A stretch of DNA of 64,000 nt from Sphingomonas sp. AR_OL41 (GTDB taxonomy: Bacteria; Pseudomonadota; Alphaproteobacteria; Sphingomonadales; Sphingomonadaceae): contig NZ_JARYTI010000004.1 in the NCBI RefSeq assembly GCF_029911635.1, positions 158,062 to 222,061 of the forward strand, written 5' to 3'. Positions 24,740 to 34,361 of the stretch are shown here, one piece after another. The translations under genes and the position numbers were made by a program. The notes beneath the pieces are model-generated. The model searched no databases, was not told the origin of the DNA, and worked only from the letters and a program-made list of their open reading frames with translations. How positions within the stretch are numbered: position 1 is the stretch's first letter; each line of letters starts with the position of its first letter.

Positions 24740-26131
24740 CTATTTGCCGACCATCGTTTCAGGGCGCACCAGCCGATCGAAGGTTGCGGCATCGACCAGC
24801 CCGAGCGCCAGCCCGGCTTCGCGCAGCGTCAGCCCTTCGGCATGGGCGTGCTTGGCGATCTTCGCGGCATTGTCGTACCCGATCTCAGGAGCCAGCGCGG
24901 TGACCAGCATCAGCGAACGTTCGACCAACTCCTCGATCCGCGCGCGATTGGGTTCGATCCCGTCGACGCACCGCGTCGCAAAGCCCTCCATCGCCACCGC
25001 CAGCAGGTCGATCGAACGCAGCACAGCGGCGCCGATCAGCGGCTTGAAGACGTTGAGTTCAAGATGCCCCTGCATCCCGCCGACCGTGACGGCGGCGTGG
25101 TTGCCGATCACCTGCCCGGCGACCATCGTCAGCATCTCGCACTGCGTCGGGTTGACCTTGCCCGGCATGATCGAGCTGCCCGGCTCGTTGGCCGGCAGGT
25201 CGAGCTCGCCCAGCCCCGAGCGCGGCCCGCTGCCGAGCAGGCGGATGTCGTTAGCGATCTTGGTCAGCGCCACCGCCAGCGTGTTGAGCGTGCCCGACAG
25301 ATGGACCAGAGGGTCGTTCGAGGCGAGCGCCTCGAAGCTGTTCTCGGCCGGAATGAAGGGCATGGCGGTTATCTCGCGCAGCGCCGCGCAAAAATCTTCG
25401 GCAAAGCCGTGCGGCGCATTGAGCCCGGTGCCGACCGCCGTGCCACCCTGCGCCAGGCGATTGGTGCCATGCTCGACCGCCGGCTCGATCCGCCGCCGGC
25501 AGCGATAAAGCTGGTTGGCATAGCCGGAGAATTCCTGGCCCAGCGTCAGCGGCGTCGCGTCCTGCAGATGCGTGCGGCCGATCTTGACGATGTCGCCCCA
25601 TGCCTTCGCCTTGACGTCGAGCGCGGCGTGCAGCCGGTCGAGCGCCGGGAACAGCCGCCGCGTCACCGCGATCGACGCGGCGATGTGGATCGCGGTCGGG
25701 AAGCTGTCGTTCGACGACTGGCTCATATTGACATGGTCGTTGGGGTGCACCGGCACCTTGCCGCCGCGCGTGCCCGTCAGCACCTCATTGGCGCGGCCGG
25801 CGATCACCTCGTTGACGTTCATGTTCGACTGGGTGCCGCTGCCGGTCTGCCAGATGACCAGCGGAAACTGGTCGTCGAGCGTGCCCGCCACCACCTCGGC
25901 TGCGGCCGCTTCGATCGCGTCGGCGATGGCGGTGTCGAGCCCGTGTTCGCGGTTCACCCGCGCCGCCGCCTGCTTCACCAGCGCCAGCGCGTGGATGATC
26001 GCCAGCGGCATGCGCTCGCTTGCCGGGAAGGGGAAATTCTCGATCGAGCGCTGCGTCTGCGCGCCCCAATAGGCGCTGGCCGGGACGGCGACGGGGCCGA
26101 GCGAATCGGTTTCGGTGCGGGTTTCGGTCAC
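24740..26131 (-). CDS. fumC: class II fumarase
   Basis: Fumarate hydratase of the TCA cycle, an oxygen-stable iron-free enzyme of 463 residues. [35 protein letters not shown] (B-site region), [20 protein letters not shown], and the mobile signature loop [15 protein letters not shown] with its catalytic Ser are all present. The start is GTG 26131. The length and motifs are complete. A REP pair lies upstream between it and sspB. Confidence 0.97.
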   Translation of the reverse strand: MTETRTETDSLGPVAVPASAYWGAQTQRSIENFPFPASERMPLAIIHALALVKQAAARVNREHGLDTAIADAIEAAAAEVVAGTLDDQFPLVIWQTGSGTQSNMNVNEVIAGRANEVLTGTRGGKVPVHPNDHVNMSQSSNDSFPTAIHIAASIAVTRRLFPALDRLHAALDVKAKAWGDIVKIGRTHLQDATPLTLGQEFSGYANQLYRCRRRIEPAVEHGTNRLAQGGTAVGTGLNAPHGFAEDFCAALREITAMPFIPAENSFEALASNDPLVHLSGTLNTLAVALTKIANDIRLLGSGPRSGLGELDLPANEPGSSIMPGKVNPTQCEMLTMVAGQVIGNHAAVTVGGMQGHLELNVFKPLIGAAVLRSIDLLAVAMEGFATRCVDGIEPNRARIEELVERSLMLVTALAPEIGYDNAAKIAKHAHAEGLTLREAGLALGLVDAATFDRLVRPETMVGK

Positions 26132-26157
26132 TCGGTTACTCCGTCGTCCCCACCACC

Positions 26158-26239
26158 CGTCATCCCAGCGAAAGCTGGGATCTCATGCCGCGAGCGCGCG
26201 CTCGTTGCGCGAGACCCCAGCTTTCGCTGGGGTGACGAG
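26158..26239. repeat. inverted pair of REP palindromes, GAAA-loop class
   Basis: CCCAGC-GAAA-GCTGGG and its inverse CCCAGC-TTTC-GCTGGGG lie about 45 bp apart with matching GATCTC/GAGAC and CGTCATC/GGTGACG outer flanks. The same architecture occurs at 48484 with a different stem. Confidence 0.8.
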
Positions 26240-26240
26240 A

Positions 26241-26723
26241 CTATTTCTTCCGCTTGAAATCCACCGAGACGACGTTCGATCCGTCCTCGACCGGGGTGAT
26301 CGTCGGTCCGTCATTTTCGGCCGATTCGTGCGGCTCGGGGCCGTCGGGGCCATCCTGTGCCTGGAAGCGCAGTTCGAAATGCACCGCGGGATCCTGGAAG
26401 CCGGTGATCGCCGAATAGGGAATGGTCAGCTTCGACGGCACCTGGTTGAAGCTCAGCCCGATCGAGAATTTCTCGTTGTCGACCACCAGATCCCAGAAAC
26501 GGTTCTGCATGACGATCGTCATCTCGTCCGGAAAGCGTTCCAGCAGGCGCTTGGGGATGTCGACGCCGGGCGCCTGGGTCTTGAAGGTGATGTAGAAATG
26601 ATGCTCGCCGGGGAGGCCGCCATTCTCGGCGACCGAGCCCAGCACCCGCCCGACCACGGCGCGCAACGCCTCCTGGACGATCTCGTCATAGGGAATCAGG
26701 CTGTCGGGCGCGTTGTCGGTCAT
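26241..26723 (-). CDS. sspB: SspB-like ClpXP adaptor (alphaproteobacterial type)
   Basis: A 160-residue adaptor that hands ssrA-tagged proteins to Clp[41 protein letters not shown] and [20 protein letters not shown] are the substrate-binding fold. After a variable acidic linker, the C-terminal [10 protein letters not shown] is the ClpX-binding tail. The start is ATG 26723 (GTG 26726 is next to it). It is divergent from hisB. Confidence 0.93.
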   Translation of the reverse strand: MTDNAPDSLIPYDEIVQEALRAVVGRVLGSVAENGGLPGEHHFYITFKTQAPGVDIPKRLLERFPDEMTIVMQNRFWDLVVDNEKFSIGLSFNQVPSKLTIPYSAITGFQDPAVHFELRFQAQDGPDGPEPHESAENDGPTITPVEDGSNVVSVDFKRKK

Positions 26724-26794
26724 CACGCATCGGTAGCGCGGTCTGGCGGCGGGTCAAGATTGCGCGTCGCGCAACAGGCGCTATGGGAGCCAGC

Positions 26795-27382
26795 ATGCGC
26801 AGCGCCACCATCAGCCGCAAGACGAGCGAGACCTCGATCGACGTCACCGTCAACCTCGACGGCACGGGTGCCTATACCGTGTCGACCGGCATCGGCTTCT
26901 TCGACCATATGCTCGAACAGCTGTCGCGCCACGGGCTGATCGACCTCGACGTGAAGACGATCGGCGACCTGCATATCGACCAGCATCACACCGTCGAGGA
27001 CACCGGCATCGCGATCGGCGAGGCGGTCAAGCAGGCGCTGGGCGAGAAGCGCGGCATCCGGCGCTATGCCGAGGCGCTGTCGCCGATGGACGAGACGCTG
27101 ACGCGCGTCGCGCTCGACATTTCCGGCCGCCCCTTCCTGGTGTGGAAAACCGAATTCTCGCAGAAGCGGCTCGGCGAGATGGACACCGAGATGTTCGAGC
27201 ATTTCTTCCACAGTTTCGCCCAGGCCGCCGGCATCACGCTGCACGTCGAGACGCTGTACGGCCAGAACAACCATCACATCGCCGAAAGCGCCTTCAAGGG
27301 GCTCGCCCGCGCGTTGCGCATCGCGGTCGAGATCGACCCGCGCAAGGCCGATGCGATCCCCTCGACCAAGGGCACGCTGTGA
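26795..27382 (+). CDS. hisB: HisB, imidazoleglycerol-phosphate dehydratase
   Basis: Catalyses the sixth step of histidine synthesis. The 195-residue protein is the monofunctional dehydratase without a HolPase domain. [34 protein letters not shown] and the second His cluster [19 protein letters not shown] provide the manganese ligands. ATG 26795, after GGGAG, is preferred over 26783. It opens the his cluster, and its stop overlaps the YciI-like gene (GTGA). Confidence 0.97.
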   Translation: MRSATISRKTSETSIDVTVNLDGTGAYTVSTGIGFFDHMLEQLSRHGLIDLDVKTIGDLHIDQHHTVEDTGIAIGEAVKQALGEKRGIRRYAEALSPMDETLTRVALDISGRPFLVWKTEFSQKRLGEMDTEMFEHFFHSFAQAAGITLHVETLYGQNNHHIAESAFKGLARALRIAVEIDPRKADAIPSTKGTL

Positions 27383-27696
27383 GCGGCGGCAAATTCCGCG
27401 CGCACGGCGCGCTGTGCCTGATCCTGCTCGATTATGTGAAGCCGCTCGACCAGGTCGATGCCCAGATGGCAGAACATGTCGCCTGGCTCGAGGCGGGGTT
27501 CGCGCATGGCGTGCTGATCATCGCCGGCCGGCAGGACCCGCGCGTCGGCGGGGTCATCATCGCGCGCGGCAACAAAAGCGAGAGCGAGGCACTGGCGGCG
27601 ACCGACCCGTTCGTCACCAGCGGCGTCGCCACGGCGCGCGTGATCGCCTTCCATGCCAGTTTCGCGGCGGACAATATCGCCGCCCTGCTGGCATGA
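27379..27696 (+). CDS. YciI-like protein embedded in the his cluster
   Basis: A 105-residue ferredoxin-fold protein of the YciI family: [24 protein letters not shown] with its conserved His, [18 protein letters not shown], and [16 protein letters not shown]. Some YciI proteins act as small hydrolases; most have unknown roles. It starts at GTG 27379 within the hisB stop and overlaps hisH by 4 bp, so it is made stoichiometrically with the his enzymes. It is not a histidine enzyme, and its job here is unknown. Confidence 0.85.
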   Translation: MSGGKFRAHGALCLILLDYVKPLDQVDAQMAEHVAWLEAGFAHGVLIIAGRQDPRVGGVIIARGNKSESEALAATDPFVTSGVATARVIAFHASFAADNIAALLA

Positions 27697-28298
27697 CGAT
27701 CGCCCTCATCGATTATGGCGCCGGCAACCTGCATTCGGTGCACAATGCGCTGAAGGCGGCCGGGTCGACCGACGTGGTCGTCACTGCCGATCCCGCTGTC
27801 GTGCTGCGCGCCGACCGCGTCGTGTTGCCGGGCGTCGGCGCCTTCGGTGCCTGCGCCTCGGCGCTGCGCGCGGTCGAGGGCATGGTCGACGCGCTCGACC
27901 GCCGCGTGCGCGGAGATGGCGTGCCGTTCCTCGGCATCTGCGTCGGCATGCAGTTGATGGCGACCCGCGGTGAGGAGCTCGGCACGCATGCCGGGCTCGG
28001 CTGGATCCCCGGCGCCGTGCGCGCGCTGGTGGCGGACCGGCCCGAGACCAAGATCCCGCATATGGGCTGGAACGACGTCGTCCCCGCGGCGGAGCACGCG
28101 CTGATCGTGCCCGGCGAGGCCTATTTCCTGCACAGCTTCGCCTTCGACGGCGAGGCGGTGATCGCCACCACCGACCATGGCGGCGCGGTGACTGCGGCAA
28201 TCGGCCGCGACAACCTGATCGGCGTGCAGTTTCACCCCGAAAAGAGCCAGCGTTACGGGCTGCAATTGCTGGAGAGGTTCCTGACATGGCGACCTTAG
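27693..28298 (+). CDS. hisH: HisH, glutamine amidotransferase subunit of IGP synthase
   Basis: Supplies ammonia to HisF for imidazoleglycerol-phosphate formation. ALIDYGAGNLHSVHNAL is the HisH N-terminus, VPFLGICVGMQLMATRG carries the catalytic Cys, and GVQFHPEKSQRYGLQLL carries the catalytic His and Glu. It is 201 residues, of normal length, starting at ATG 27693. The next his gene is 208 bp away because a palindromic element lies between. Confidence 0.97.
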   Translation: MTIALIDYGAGNLHSVHNALKAAGSTDVVVTADPAVVLRADRVVLPGVGAFGACASALRAVEGMVDALDRRVRGDGVPFLGICVGMQLMATRGEELGTHAGLGWIPGAVRALVADRPETKIPHMGWNDVVPAAEHALIVPGEAYFLHSFAFDGEAVIATTDHGGAVTAAIGRDNLIGVQFHPEKSQRYGLQLLERFLTWRP

Positions 28299-28301
28299 AC
28301 G

Positions 28302-28497
28302 AATTCCTCCCCGGCACGGGGAGGGGGACCGCCGACCGCAGGTCGGTGGTGGAGGGGCTTGGAGCGCGATGCGCCAGCAGCCCGCTCCAAGCCCCTCCAC
28401 CACTTCGTGGTCCCCAGCGCCGGGTCGATCTTGCTCCCAGCAAGATCTTGGATTGCCGGGGGCAATCCAACCCGGCGCTCCGTTCCGGGGAGGAATT
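28302..28497. repeat. composite palindromic element between hisH and hisA
   Basis: The outer arms AATTCCTCCCCGG (28302-28314) and CCGGGGAGGAATT (28485-28497) are perfect inverses. Inside, 28346-28366 and 28383-28403 form a perfect 21-bp inverted repeat around a 16-bp loop. Three smaller hairpins follow, including GATCTTGCT/AGCAAGATC and GGATTGCC/GGCAATCC. Parts of it recur at 50516-50562. It interrupts an otherwise tightly packed operon. Confidence 0.85.
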
Positions 28498-28506
28498 GAG
28501 AGAGAT

Positions 28507-29241
28507 ATGACCCTCATCGTTTTCCCCGCGATCGACCTCAAGGGCGGGCAGGTCGTGCGTCTTGCCGAGGGCGATATGGCGCGCGCCACGGTCTATGGTG
28601 ACGATCCCCCCGCCCAGGCGATGCTGTTCGCGCGCGCCGGCGCGGAATATCTCCATGTCGTCGATCTCGACGGTGCCTTTGCCGGCAGCTCGGTCAATGG
28701 CGAGGCGGTCGCGGCGATCGTCGAACAGTTCCCCGGCCACGTCCAGCTCGGCGGCGGCATCCGCAATCGCGAATCGGTCGAGCGCTGGTTCGATCTCGGC
28801 GTGTCGCGCGTCGTGATCGGCACCGCCGCGCTGGAGAACCCCGATTTCGTCCGCGAGGTCGCGCGCGACTTCCCCGGCGGCATCGTCGTCGCGGTCGATG
28901 CGCGCGACGGCATGGTCGCGACGCGCGGCTGGGCCGACATCTCCGACGTAACGGTGGTCGATCTCGCGCGCCGCTTCGAGGATGCCGGCGTCGCGTCGTT
29001 GCTGTTCACCGATGTCGGGCGCGATGGCATGCTCAAGGGCTGCAACATCGACGCGACGGTCGATCTCGCCCGCGCGGTCGACATTCCGGTAATCGCCTCG
29101 GGCGGCGTCGCCGGGATCGGCGAGATCCATATCCTCGCGATCCACGCCAGCAACGGCATCGAAGGCGTGATCACCGGGCGCGCCTTGTATGACGGCCGGC
29201 TCGACCTCGCCACCGCGCTTGCCGTCGCCGCCGCGGCATGA
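28507..29241 (+). CDS. hisA: HisA, ProFAR isomerase
   Basis: A beta/alpha-barrel isomerase of 244 residues acting on phosphoribosylformimino-[25 protein letters not shown] has the catalytic Asp, [36 protein letters not shown] with the second catalytic Asp, and [11 protein letters not shown] complete the phosphate-binding pattern. ATG 28507 follows GAGAGA directly after the palindromic element. It overlaps hisF by 4 bp. Confidence 0.97.
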   Translation: MTLIVFPAIDLKGGQVVRLAEGDMARATVYGDDPPAQAMLFARAGAEYLHVVDLDGAFAGSSVNGEAVAAIVEQFPGHVQLGGGIRNRESVERWFDLGVSRVVIGTAALENPDFVREVARDFPGGIVVAVDARDGMVATRGWADISDVTVVDLARRFEDAGVASLLFTDVGRDGMLKGCNIDATVDLARAVDIPVIASGGVAGIGEIHILAIHASNGIEGVITGRALYDGRLDLATALAVAAAA

Positions 29242-30005
29242 CCGTCCGCGCCCGCGTCATCCCCTGCCTCGACGTCGCCAATGGCCGCGTCGTCAAGGGC
29301 GTCAACTTCGTCGATTTGAAGGACGCGGGCGACCCGGTCGAACAGGCGCGCGCTTATGACGCGGCGGGTGCCGACGAACTTTGCTTCCTCGACATCACCG
29401 CCAGCCATGAGGCACGCGGCACGCTGCTCGACGTCGTGCGGCGCACGGCCGAGGTGTGCTTCATGCCGCTGACCGTCGGCGGCGGGGTGCGCTCGGTCGA
29501 GGATGCCCGCGCGCTGCTGCTGGCCGGTGCCGACAAGGTCGCCATCAACTCCGCCGCCGTCGCCCGACCCGAGCTGGTCGCCGAACTGGCCGATCGTTTC
29601 GGCAGCCAGTGCGTCGTCGCCTCGATCGACGCGCGCCGGTCCGACGACGGCTGGGAGGTCTTCACCCATGGCGGCCGCCGCGCCACCGGCATCGATGCGG
29701 TCGAGCATGCGCGGCGCCTCGCCGAACTCGGTGCGGGCGAACTGCTCGTCACCTCGATGGACCGCGACGGCACGCGCGACGGCTATGATCTCGTCCTGAC
29801 GCGCACAATCGCCGACATGGTCGCCGTGCCGGTGGTCGCCTCGGGCGGGGTCGGCGGACTGGCCGATCTCGTCGCCGGTATCACCCAGGGCCATGCCAGC
29901 GCCGTGCTCGCTGCCTCGATCTTTCATTTCGGCGAAGCGAGCATCGCCGACGCGCACGCCGCGCTCGCCGCCGCCGGGGTGCCGGTGCGCCGGCCGGTCG
30001 CTTAG
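29238..30005 (+). CDS. hisF: HisF, cyclase subunit of IGP synthase
   Basis: A 255-residue beta/alpha barrel that pairs with His[20 protein letters not shown] has the catalytic Asp, [45 protein letters not shown] with the second Asp, and [12 protein letters not shown] are all present. It starts at ATG 29238 within the hisA stop. After hisF the cluster is interrupted by two non-his genes before hisE. Confidence 0.97.
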   Translation: MTVRARVIPCLDVANGRVVKGVNFVDLKDAGDPVEQARAYDAAGADELCFLDITASHEARGTLLDVVRRTAEVCFMPLTVGGGVRSVEDARALLLAGADKVAINSAAVARPELVAELADRFGSQCVVASIDARRSDDGWEVFTHGGRRATGIDAVEHARRLAELGAGELLVTSMDRDGTRDGYDLVLTRTIADMVAVPVVASGGVGGLADLVAGITQGHASAVLAASIFHFGEASIADAHAALAAAGVPVRRPVA

Positions 30006-30094
30006 GGCGTCTTCGGCTCGGGAGCATTTGCCGGCGCTAAGGGAAAGGTTGCCGCCATCGATCAACACGTTACGCTCATGATCGGGAGCGAACG

Positions 30095-30415
30095 ATGAAT
30101 GATCAACTCATTGCCGTCAGGGCGAATGTCCGACTGTTGCCTACCGCACATAGCGGTCGCGCCACCCCTATCAAGGGGAGTTACCGCCCGAATCACAACT
30201 TTTTCGGCGCGGATGATCGCGACATGACTGTCGGCTTCATCGAACTACCGGACGGCATGGAGCTTCATCCTGGCGAAAGCATTGACGTGCCCATTACGTT
30301 CGGGCGTTGGCCCGGCCTTGAGGGTCAAATCTATCCGGGCCGCGAATGGCGTATTCAGGAGGGCGGCACGCTCGTCGGGATCGGCACGATTCTTGAGGTT
30401 TTGCCGACACGCTAG
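30095..30415 (+). CDS. stand-alone EF-Tu domain III-like protein
   Basis: A 106-residue product that resembles only the third beta-barrel of elongation factor Tu: VRANVRLLPTAHSGRATPIK, GSYRPNHNFFG, VGFIELPDGMELHPGESID and REWRIQEGGTLVGIGTILEVL line up with the EF-Tu pattern GRxxPFxxxYRPQF ... PGD ... FAIREGGxTVGAG. No GTPase domain is encoded. Such isolated domains are known from genome surveys but have no settled function. The base composition is less GC-rich than hisF, hinting at separate ancestry. ATG 30095 follows GGGAGCGA. Confidence 0.7.
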   Translation: MNDQLIAVRANVRLLPTAHSGRATPIKGSYRPNHNFFGADDRDMTVGFIELPDGMELHPGESIDVPITFGRWPGLEGQIYPGREWRIQEGGTLVGIGTILEVLPTR

Positions 30416-30496
30416 CGGGATCGGAACCCGGTCCTTTAACAGGACGGACCTCGCTTAAGGCTTCAATTGCGCCACGCTCCATCACCTCGCGCTTCC

Positions 30497-30526
30497 CGAC
30501 TGGGCCCCGGCCTTCGCCGGGGTGGA
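30497..30526. repeat. REP palindrome, GAAG-loop class (single)
   Basis: ACTGGGCCCCGGCCTTCGCC and its continuation form the CCCCGGC/GCCGGGG hairpin, the same unit as at 14402, 18350 and 56093. Confidence 0.8.
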
Positions 30527-30565
30527 TTTGAGGAAACGTTAGCGACTTTCCGCTACACGATAGCC

Positions 30566-30772
30566 ATGCGTTTCCTCCCCCTCGCCCTGCTGCTCGCCAC
30601 CCCGGCGCTCGCCGTGACACCGGCGCATACCGGCGTGGCGAAGATCCGCACCGGACCCGAACTGTCCGACATCGCGCTGTTCGTGATGGCGGCGCTGGGC
30701 GTGTGGCTGGTGCGCCGCGCGATGCGCGCGCGCTTCGCCAGGCGCGCCGCGGACGACAACGCGAAGGATTGA
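30566..30772 (+). CDS. small exported or membrane protein
   Basis: A 68-residue product with a signal-like N-terminus (MRFLPLALLLATPALA), a short linker and one membrane helix (LSDIALFVMAALGVWLVRRAM) with a basic cytoplasmic tail. The overall plan resembles PEP-CTERM-like sorting tails by eye, but no PEP motif is visible. It lies 30 bp upstream of hisE. Function unknown. Confidence 0.6.
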   Translation: MRFLPLALLLATPALAVTPAHTGVAKIRTGPELSDIALFVMAALGVWLVRRAMRARFARRAADDNAKD

Positions 30773-30803
30773 CCTTCGGCGCGGTCTGGGCCAGCCGCAA
30801 CCC

Positions 30804-31127
30804 ATGGCCGCAGACACACTCGACCGCCTCGAGGCGACAATCCGCGCACGCCGCGCCGCCGACCCGTCATCCTCCTATGTCGCGAAGCTGACCGCGAAGG
30901 GCCGCGCCAAGATCGCGCAGAAGCTCGGCGAGGAAGCAGTCGAGACGGTGATCGCCGCGACCAGCGGCGACGACGCATCGATCGTGCCCGAGGCCGCCGA
31001 CCTGATCTTCCACCTGCTCGTCCTGCTCGCCGATGCCGGGCTGGGCCTCGACGATGTCCGCGCCGAGCTGGCGCGGCGCGAAGGCCTGTCGGGAATCGAC
31101 GAAAAGGCCGCCAGAGGAGCCGACTGA
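30804..31127 (+). CDS. hisE: HisE, phosphoribosyl-ATP diphosphatase
   Basis: An all-alpha MazG-like enzyme of 107 residues for the second step of histidine synthesis. LDRLEATIRARRAADPSSSY, KIAQKLGEEAVETVIAA and EAADLIFHLLVLLAD carry the metal-binding Glu/Asp residues. The start is ATG 30804. Its TGA overlaps the ATG of the HIT gene by one base. hisI is not in the window. Confidence 0.95.
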   Translation: MAADTLDRLEATIRARRAADPSSSYVAKLTAKGRAKIAQKLGEEAVETVIAATSGDDASIVPEAADLIFHLLVLLADAGLGLDDVRAELARREGLSGIDEKAARGAD

Positions 31128-31504
31128 TGCCGATCGACGCCACCCTGCCCTATGACGACCAGAACATCTTCGCCAAGATCCTGCGCGACGAGATCCCGTC
31201 GCGCCGGGTCTATGAGGACGACTGGGCGATCGCCTTTCACGACATCAACCCGCAGGCGCCGACGCACATCCTCGTCATCCCGCGCGGCGCCTATGTCAGC
31301 TGGGACGATTTCAGCGCGCGGGCGCCCGACGCCGAGATCGCCGGCTTCGTCCGTGCCGTCGGCACTGTCGCGCGCGCGGCCGGGCTGGTGGCGCCGGGCT
31401 ATCGCCTGCTCGCCAATACCGGGCTCGACGCGCACCAGGAGGTGCCGCACCTCCATGTCCATCTCTTCGCCGGCAAGCCGCTGGGCCCGATGCTGGCGCG
31501 CTGA
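31127..31504 (+). CDS. HIT-family (Hint-like) nucleotide phosphohydrolase
   Basis: A 125-residue histidine-triad protein. IFAKILRDEIPSRRVYEDD is the Hint N-terminus, and the triad HLHVHLFAG sits near the C-terminus with the nucleophilic His. Hint enzymes hydrolyse adenosine phosphoramidates and acyl-adenylates. It is the last gene of the his cluster and co-translated with hisE. Confidence 0.92.
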   Translation: MPIDATLPYDDQNIFAKILRDEIPSRRVYEDDWAIAFHDINPQAPTHILVIPRGAYVSWDDFSARAPDAEIAGFVRAVGTVARAAGLVAPGYRLLANTGLDAHQEVPHLHVHLFAGKPLGPMLAR

Positions 31505-31630
31505 GCGAAACCGCCAAAGCGGCGCGGCGCAATAAGGGATTGCGCGTACCGGTTTAGCGACTAGGCTCGCGCACAATCCAAACCTGCGGCGCCAACGAGC
31601 CCGCCTGTATCCCCGGGGGGACCGATCTGC

Positions 31631-33262
31631 ATGATATTTGATCGCGTAAAATCACTCGACGCCATTCTCGCCACGGCGGAGAAGAAGGGCCTGCACCGTT
31701 CGCTCGGCGCCTTCCAGCTGACCATGCTGGGTGTCGGCGCGGTGATCGGCACCGGTATTTTCGTGCTGACGTCCGAGGCCGCGCAAAAAGCCGGCCCGGG
31801 CATGCTGGTCAGCTTCATCATTGCCGGTTTCGTCTGCGGCGTTGCCGCCTTGTGCTATTCAGAACTCGCCTCGATGGTGCCGGTTTCGGGCTCGGCCTAT
31901 ACCTATACCTATGCGGTGACCGGCGAACTGCTCGCCTGGATGGTCGGCTGGGCGCTGATCCTCGAATATGCCGTCGGTGCCAGCGCCGTTGCCGTGGGCT
32001 GGTCGAACCACGCGGTCGGGCTGCTCAACGGGCTCGGCTTTCACATACCCGCCGCGCTCAGTAACGGCGACGCACTGATCGCCAAGGTGCAAATGGCGTT
32101 CGGCGCGGCCGCGACGCCCGATCTCATCACGGCCAGCCAGGTCGGCGGTTATTTCAACCTCCCCGCGGTGATCATCTCCGGGCTGGTCACGATGCTGCTG
32201 ATCCTCGGCACGACCGAGAGCGCACGCGTCAACGCCGTGCTCGTCGCGATCAAGATCGCCGCACTGACCGCCTTCATCTTCCTCACCCTGCCGGTACTCA
32301 AGGCGACCAATTTCACGCCCTTCGCGCCGACCGGCGCCAGCGGCATGCTCGGCGCCGCCGCCTCGATCTTCTTCGCCTATGTCGGCTTCGACGCGGTTTC
32401 GACCGCCGCCGAGGAAACCAAGAACCCGCAGCGCAACGTGCCGATCGGCCTGATCGCCAGCCTCGGCATCTGCACTGTCTTCTACCTGCTCGTCGCCAGC
32501 GGCGCGATCGGCGCGATCGGCGCACAGCCGGTGACCTCGCTTGCCGGCGGCGTACTCTCGCCGGGTTCGGCCGAAATGGCCGGCCGCTGCGCCTCGATCC
32601 TCGGCAGCGGCGCACTCGAGCCGCTGGTCTGCTCGAAGGAAGCGCTGGTCCATGTGCTCGATTCGATCGGCTGGCCCGCCATCGGTCGCCTCGTCGGCCT
32701 CGCCGCCGTGCTGGCGCTGCCGTCGGTCGTGCTGATGATGATGTTCGGCCAGACCCGCATGTTCTTCGTCATGGCGCGCGACGGGCTGCTGCCGGCGAAG
32801 CTGGCCAGCGTCCACCCGCGCTTCAAGACCCCGCACGTGGTGACCGCGGTCACCGGCGTCGTCGTCACCATCGCCGCGGCGGTGCTGCCGGTCGGCAAGC
32901 TCGCCGATTATTCCAACTCGGGCACGCTGTTCGCCTTCATGATGGTGGCGATCTCGGTGATGGTGCTGCGCATGAAGGACCCGTCGCGCAAGCGCCCGTT
33001 CCGCACCCCGGCGGTTTGGGTCATCGCGCCGCTGGCGATCGTCGGCTGCCTCGGCCTGTACTTCTCGCTGCCGCTGATCGCGATCCTCGTCCTGCCGATC
33101 TGGGGCGCGATCGGGCTGGTCGTCTACTTCACCTACAGCCGCTCACGCAGCCATGTCGGACTGGGCCATGACGACGAAACGCATGAGATGGACGACGACG
33201 TGCCGCCAATGCCGGTGCCGCCGCTGCCCGGTGCGCCGACGCCGGGCCGCAATCAGGCCTGA
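31631..33262 (+). CDS. APC-family amino acid permease (cationic amino acid transporter type)
   Basis: A 543-residue inner-membrane transporter with 12-14 membrane segments. GVGAVIGTGIFVLTSEAA is the conserved TM1 substrate loop of the APC fold, followed by VSGSAYTYTYAVTGELLAW and FFAYVGFDAVSTAAEETKNP (TM6 region). A polar C-terminus rich in Met/Pro follows. Members of this CAT group take up basic or other amino acids by proton symport; the substrate is not readable from sequence. A strong bidirectional terminator follows at 33284. Confidence 0.92.
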   Translation: MIFDRVKSLDAILATAEKKGLHRSLGAFQLTMLGVGAVIGTGIFVLTSEAAQKAGPGMLVSFIIAGFVCGVAALCYSELASMVPVSGSAYTYTYAVTGELLAWMVGWALILEYAVGASAVAVGWSNHAVGLLNGLGFHIPAALSNGDALIAKVQMAFGAAATPDLITASQVGGYFNLPAVIISGLVTMLLILGTTESARVNAVLVAIKIAALTAFIFLTLPVLKATNFTPFAPTGASGMLGAAASIFFAYVGFDAVSTAAEETKNPQRNVPIGLIASLGICTVFYLLVASGAIGAIGAQPVTSLAGGVLSPGSAEMAGRCASILGSGALEPLVCSKEALVHVLDSIGWPAIGRLVGLAAVLALPSVVLMMMFGQTRMFFVMARDGLLPAKLASVHPRFKTPHVVTAVTGVVVTIAAAVLPVGKLADYSNSGTLFAFMMVAISVMVLRMKDPSRKRPFRTPAVWVIAPLAIVGCLGLYFSLPLIAILVLPIWGAIGLVVYFTYSRSRSHVGLGHDDETHEMDDDVPPMPVPPLPGAPTPGRNQA

Positions 33263-33283
33263 CCTCTCACCGAGACCAGACAA

Positions 33284-33319
33284 AAAAGGGGCCGCGACAT
33301 CATCGTCGCGGCCCCTTTT
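33284..33319. terminator. bidirectional intrinsic terminator
   Basis: A 15-bp perfect stem including AAAAGGGGCCGCGAC and GTCGCGGCCCCTTTT around a 6-base loop. With A-tract and T-tract on both sides it can end both the permease and the convergent PfkB kinase gene. Confidence 0.95.
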
Positions 33320-33341
33320 GCTTGTCCGGATGAAAGGCGCG

Positions 33342-34340
33342 TCAGCCGAGCCTTTCGGCCACCAGCGCCTGCATGTCGCACATCGGCCGCGCGCCATAAT
33401 GCGAGATGATCTCCGCCGCGCAGATCGCGCCGAGCCGGAGCGATTCCTCGAGGCTCTTGCCCTGCGCCTGACCGCGCAGGAAACCGGCGGCGAACAAATC
33501 GCCCGCGCCGGTGGTGTCAACGACCTTGTCGATCGGCTCGGCCGCGACACTGACCGTGCGCCCACCCGACACCGCGATCGCGCCATGCTCGCTGCGCGTG
33601 CACACCAGCAGCGGCACCTGCGCCGCGGCGGCGGCGACGGCGGCGTCGAAGCTGTCCACCTCCATCAGCGCGAGGATCTCATTCTCGTTGGCGAACATGA
33701 TGTCGATCAGCCCGTCGGCCATCAGCGCGCGGAAATCGGCGCCGTGGCGCGAGATGCAGAACACGTCGCTGAGCGTGAAGGCGACCTTGCGGCCGGCAGC
33801 ACGCGCAATGTCGATCGCCTCGCGCATCGCCGCGCGCGGCTCCTCCGGATCCCACAGATACCCCTCGAGATAAAGGATCGCACCGGCCTCGATCATCGCC
33901 CGGTCGAGCGCGCTCGCCGGCAGGAACTGCGACGCGCCGAGAAAGGTGTTCATCGTCCGCTGACCGTCGGGCGTGACGAAGATCAGGCAGCGCGCCGTGG
34001 TCGGCTCGCCGTCGCGCGCCGCGGTGGTGAAGCTGACGCCGGCGGCGCGGATGTCGTGCGCGAAGACGTCGCCGAGCTGGTCGTCGGCGACCTGGCCGAT
34101 GAAACCGCAGCTACCGCCCAGCGCGGCGATGCCCGCGACGGTGTTTGCGGCCGAACCACCGCTCGCCTCGATCCCCGGGCCCATCTTGGCGTACAGCTCG
34201 TCGGCCTCGGCCGGCGAGAACATCAGCTGCATCGACCCCTTGGCCATGCCTTGGGCGATGATGAAGTCGTCGTCGGTCTGCGACAGGACATCGACGATCG
34301 CATTGCCGATCGCGACGACATCATAGGTTGCTGCACTCAA
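33342..34340 (-). CDS. PfkB-family sugar/adenosine kinase
   Basis: A 332-residue ribokinase-fold enzyme. DVVAIGNAIVDVLS, the substrate-binding GGSAANTVAGIAALGG and the catalytic/anion-hole DTTGAGDLFAAGFLRG are clear. The overall pattern is closest to the adenosine-kinase-like branch common in alphaproteobacteria, but a nucleoside or a sugar could be the substrate. The start is TTG 34340. No linked sugar genes. Confidence 0.9.
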   Translation of the reverse strand: MSAATYDVVAIGNAIVDVLSQTDDDFIIAQGMAKGSMQLMFSPAEADELYAKMGPGIEASGGSAANTVAGIAALGGSCGFIGQVADDQLGDVFAHDIRAAGVSFTTAARDGEPTTARCLIFVTPDGQRTMNTFLGASQFLPASALDRAMIEAGAILYLEGYLWDPEEPRAAMREAIDIARAAGRKVAFTLSDVFCISRHGADFRALMADGLIDIMFANENEILALMEVDSFDAAVAAAAAQVPLLVCTRSEHGAIAVSGGRTVSVAAEPIDKVVDTTGAGDLFAAGFLRGQAQGKSLEESLRLGAICAAEIISHYGARPMCDMQALVAERLG

Positions 34341-34361
34341 GCTGGGTCTCCAAAAAATAGA

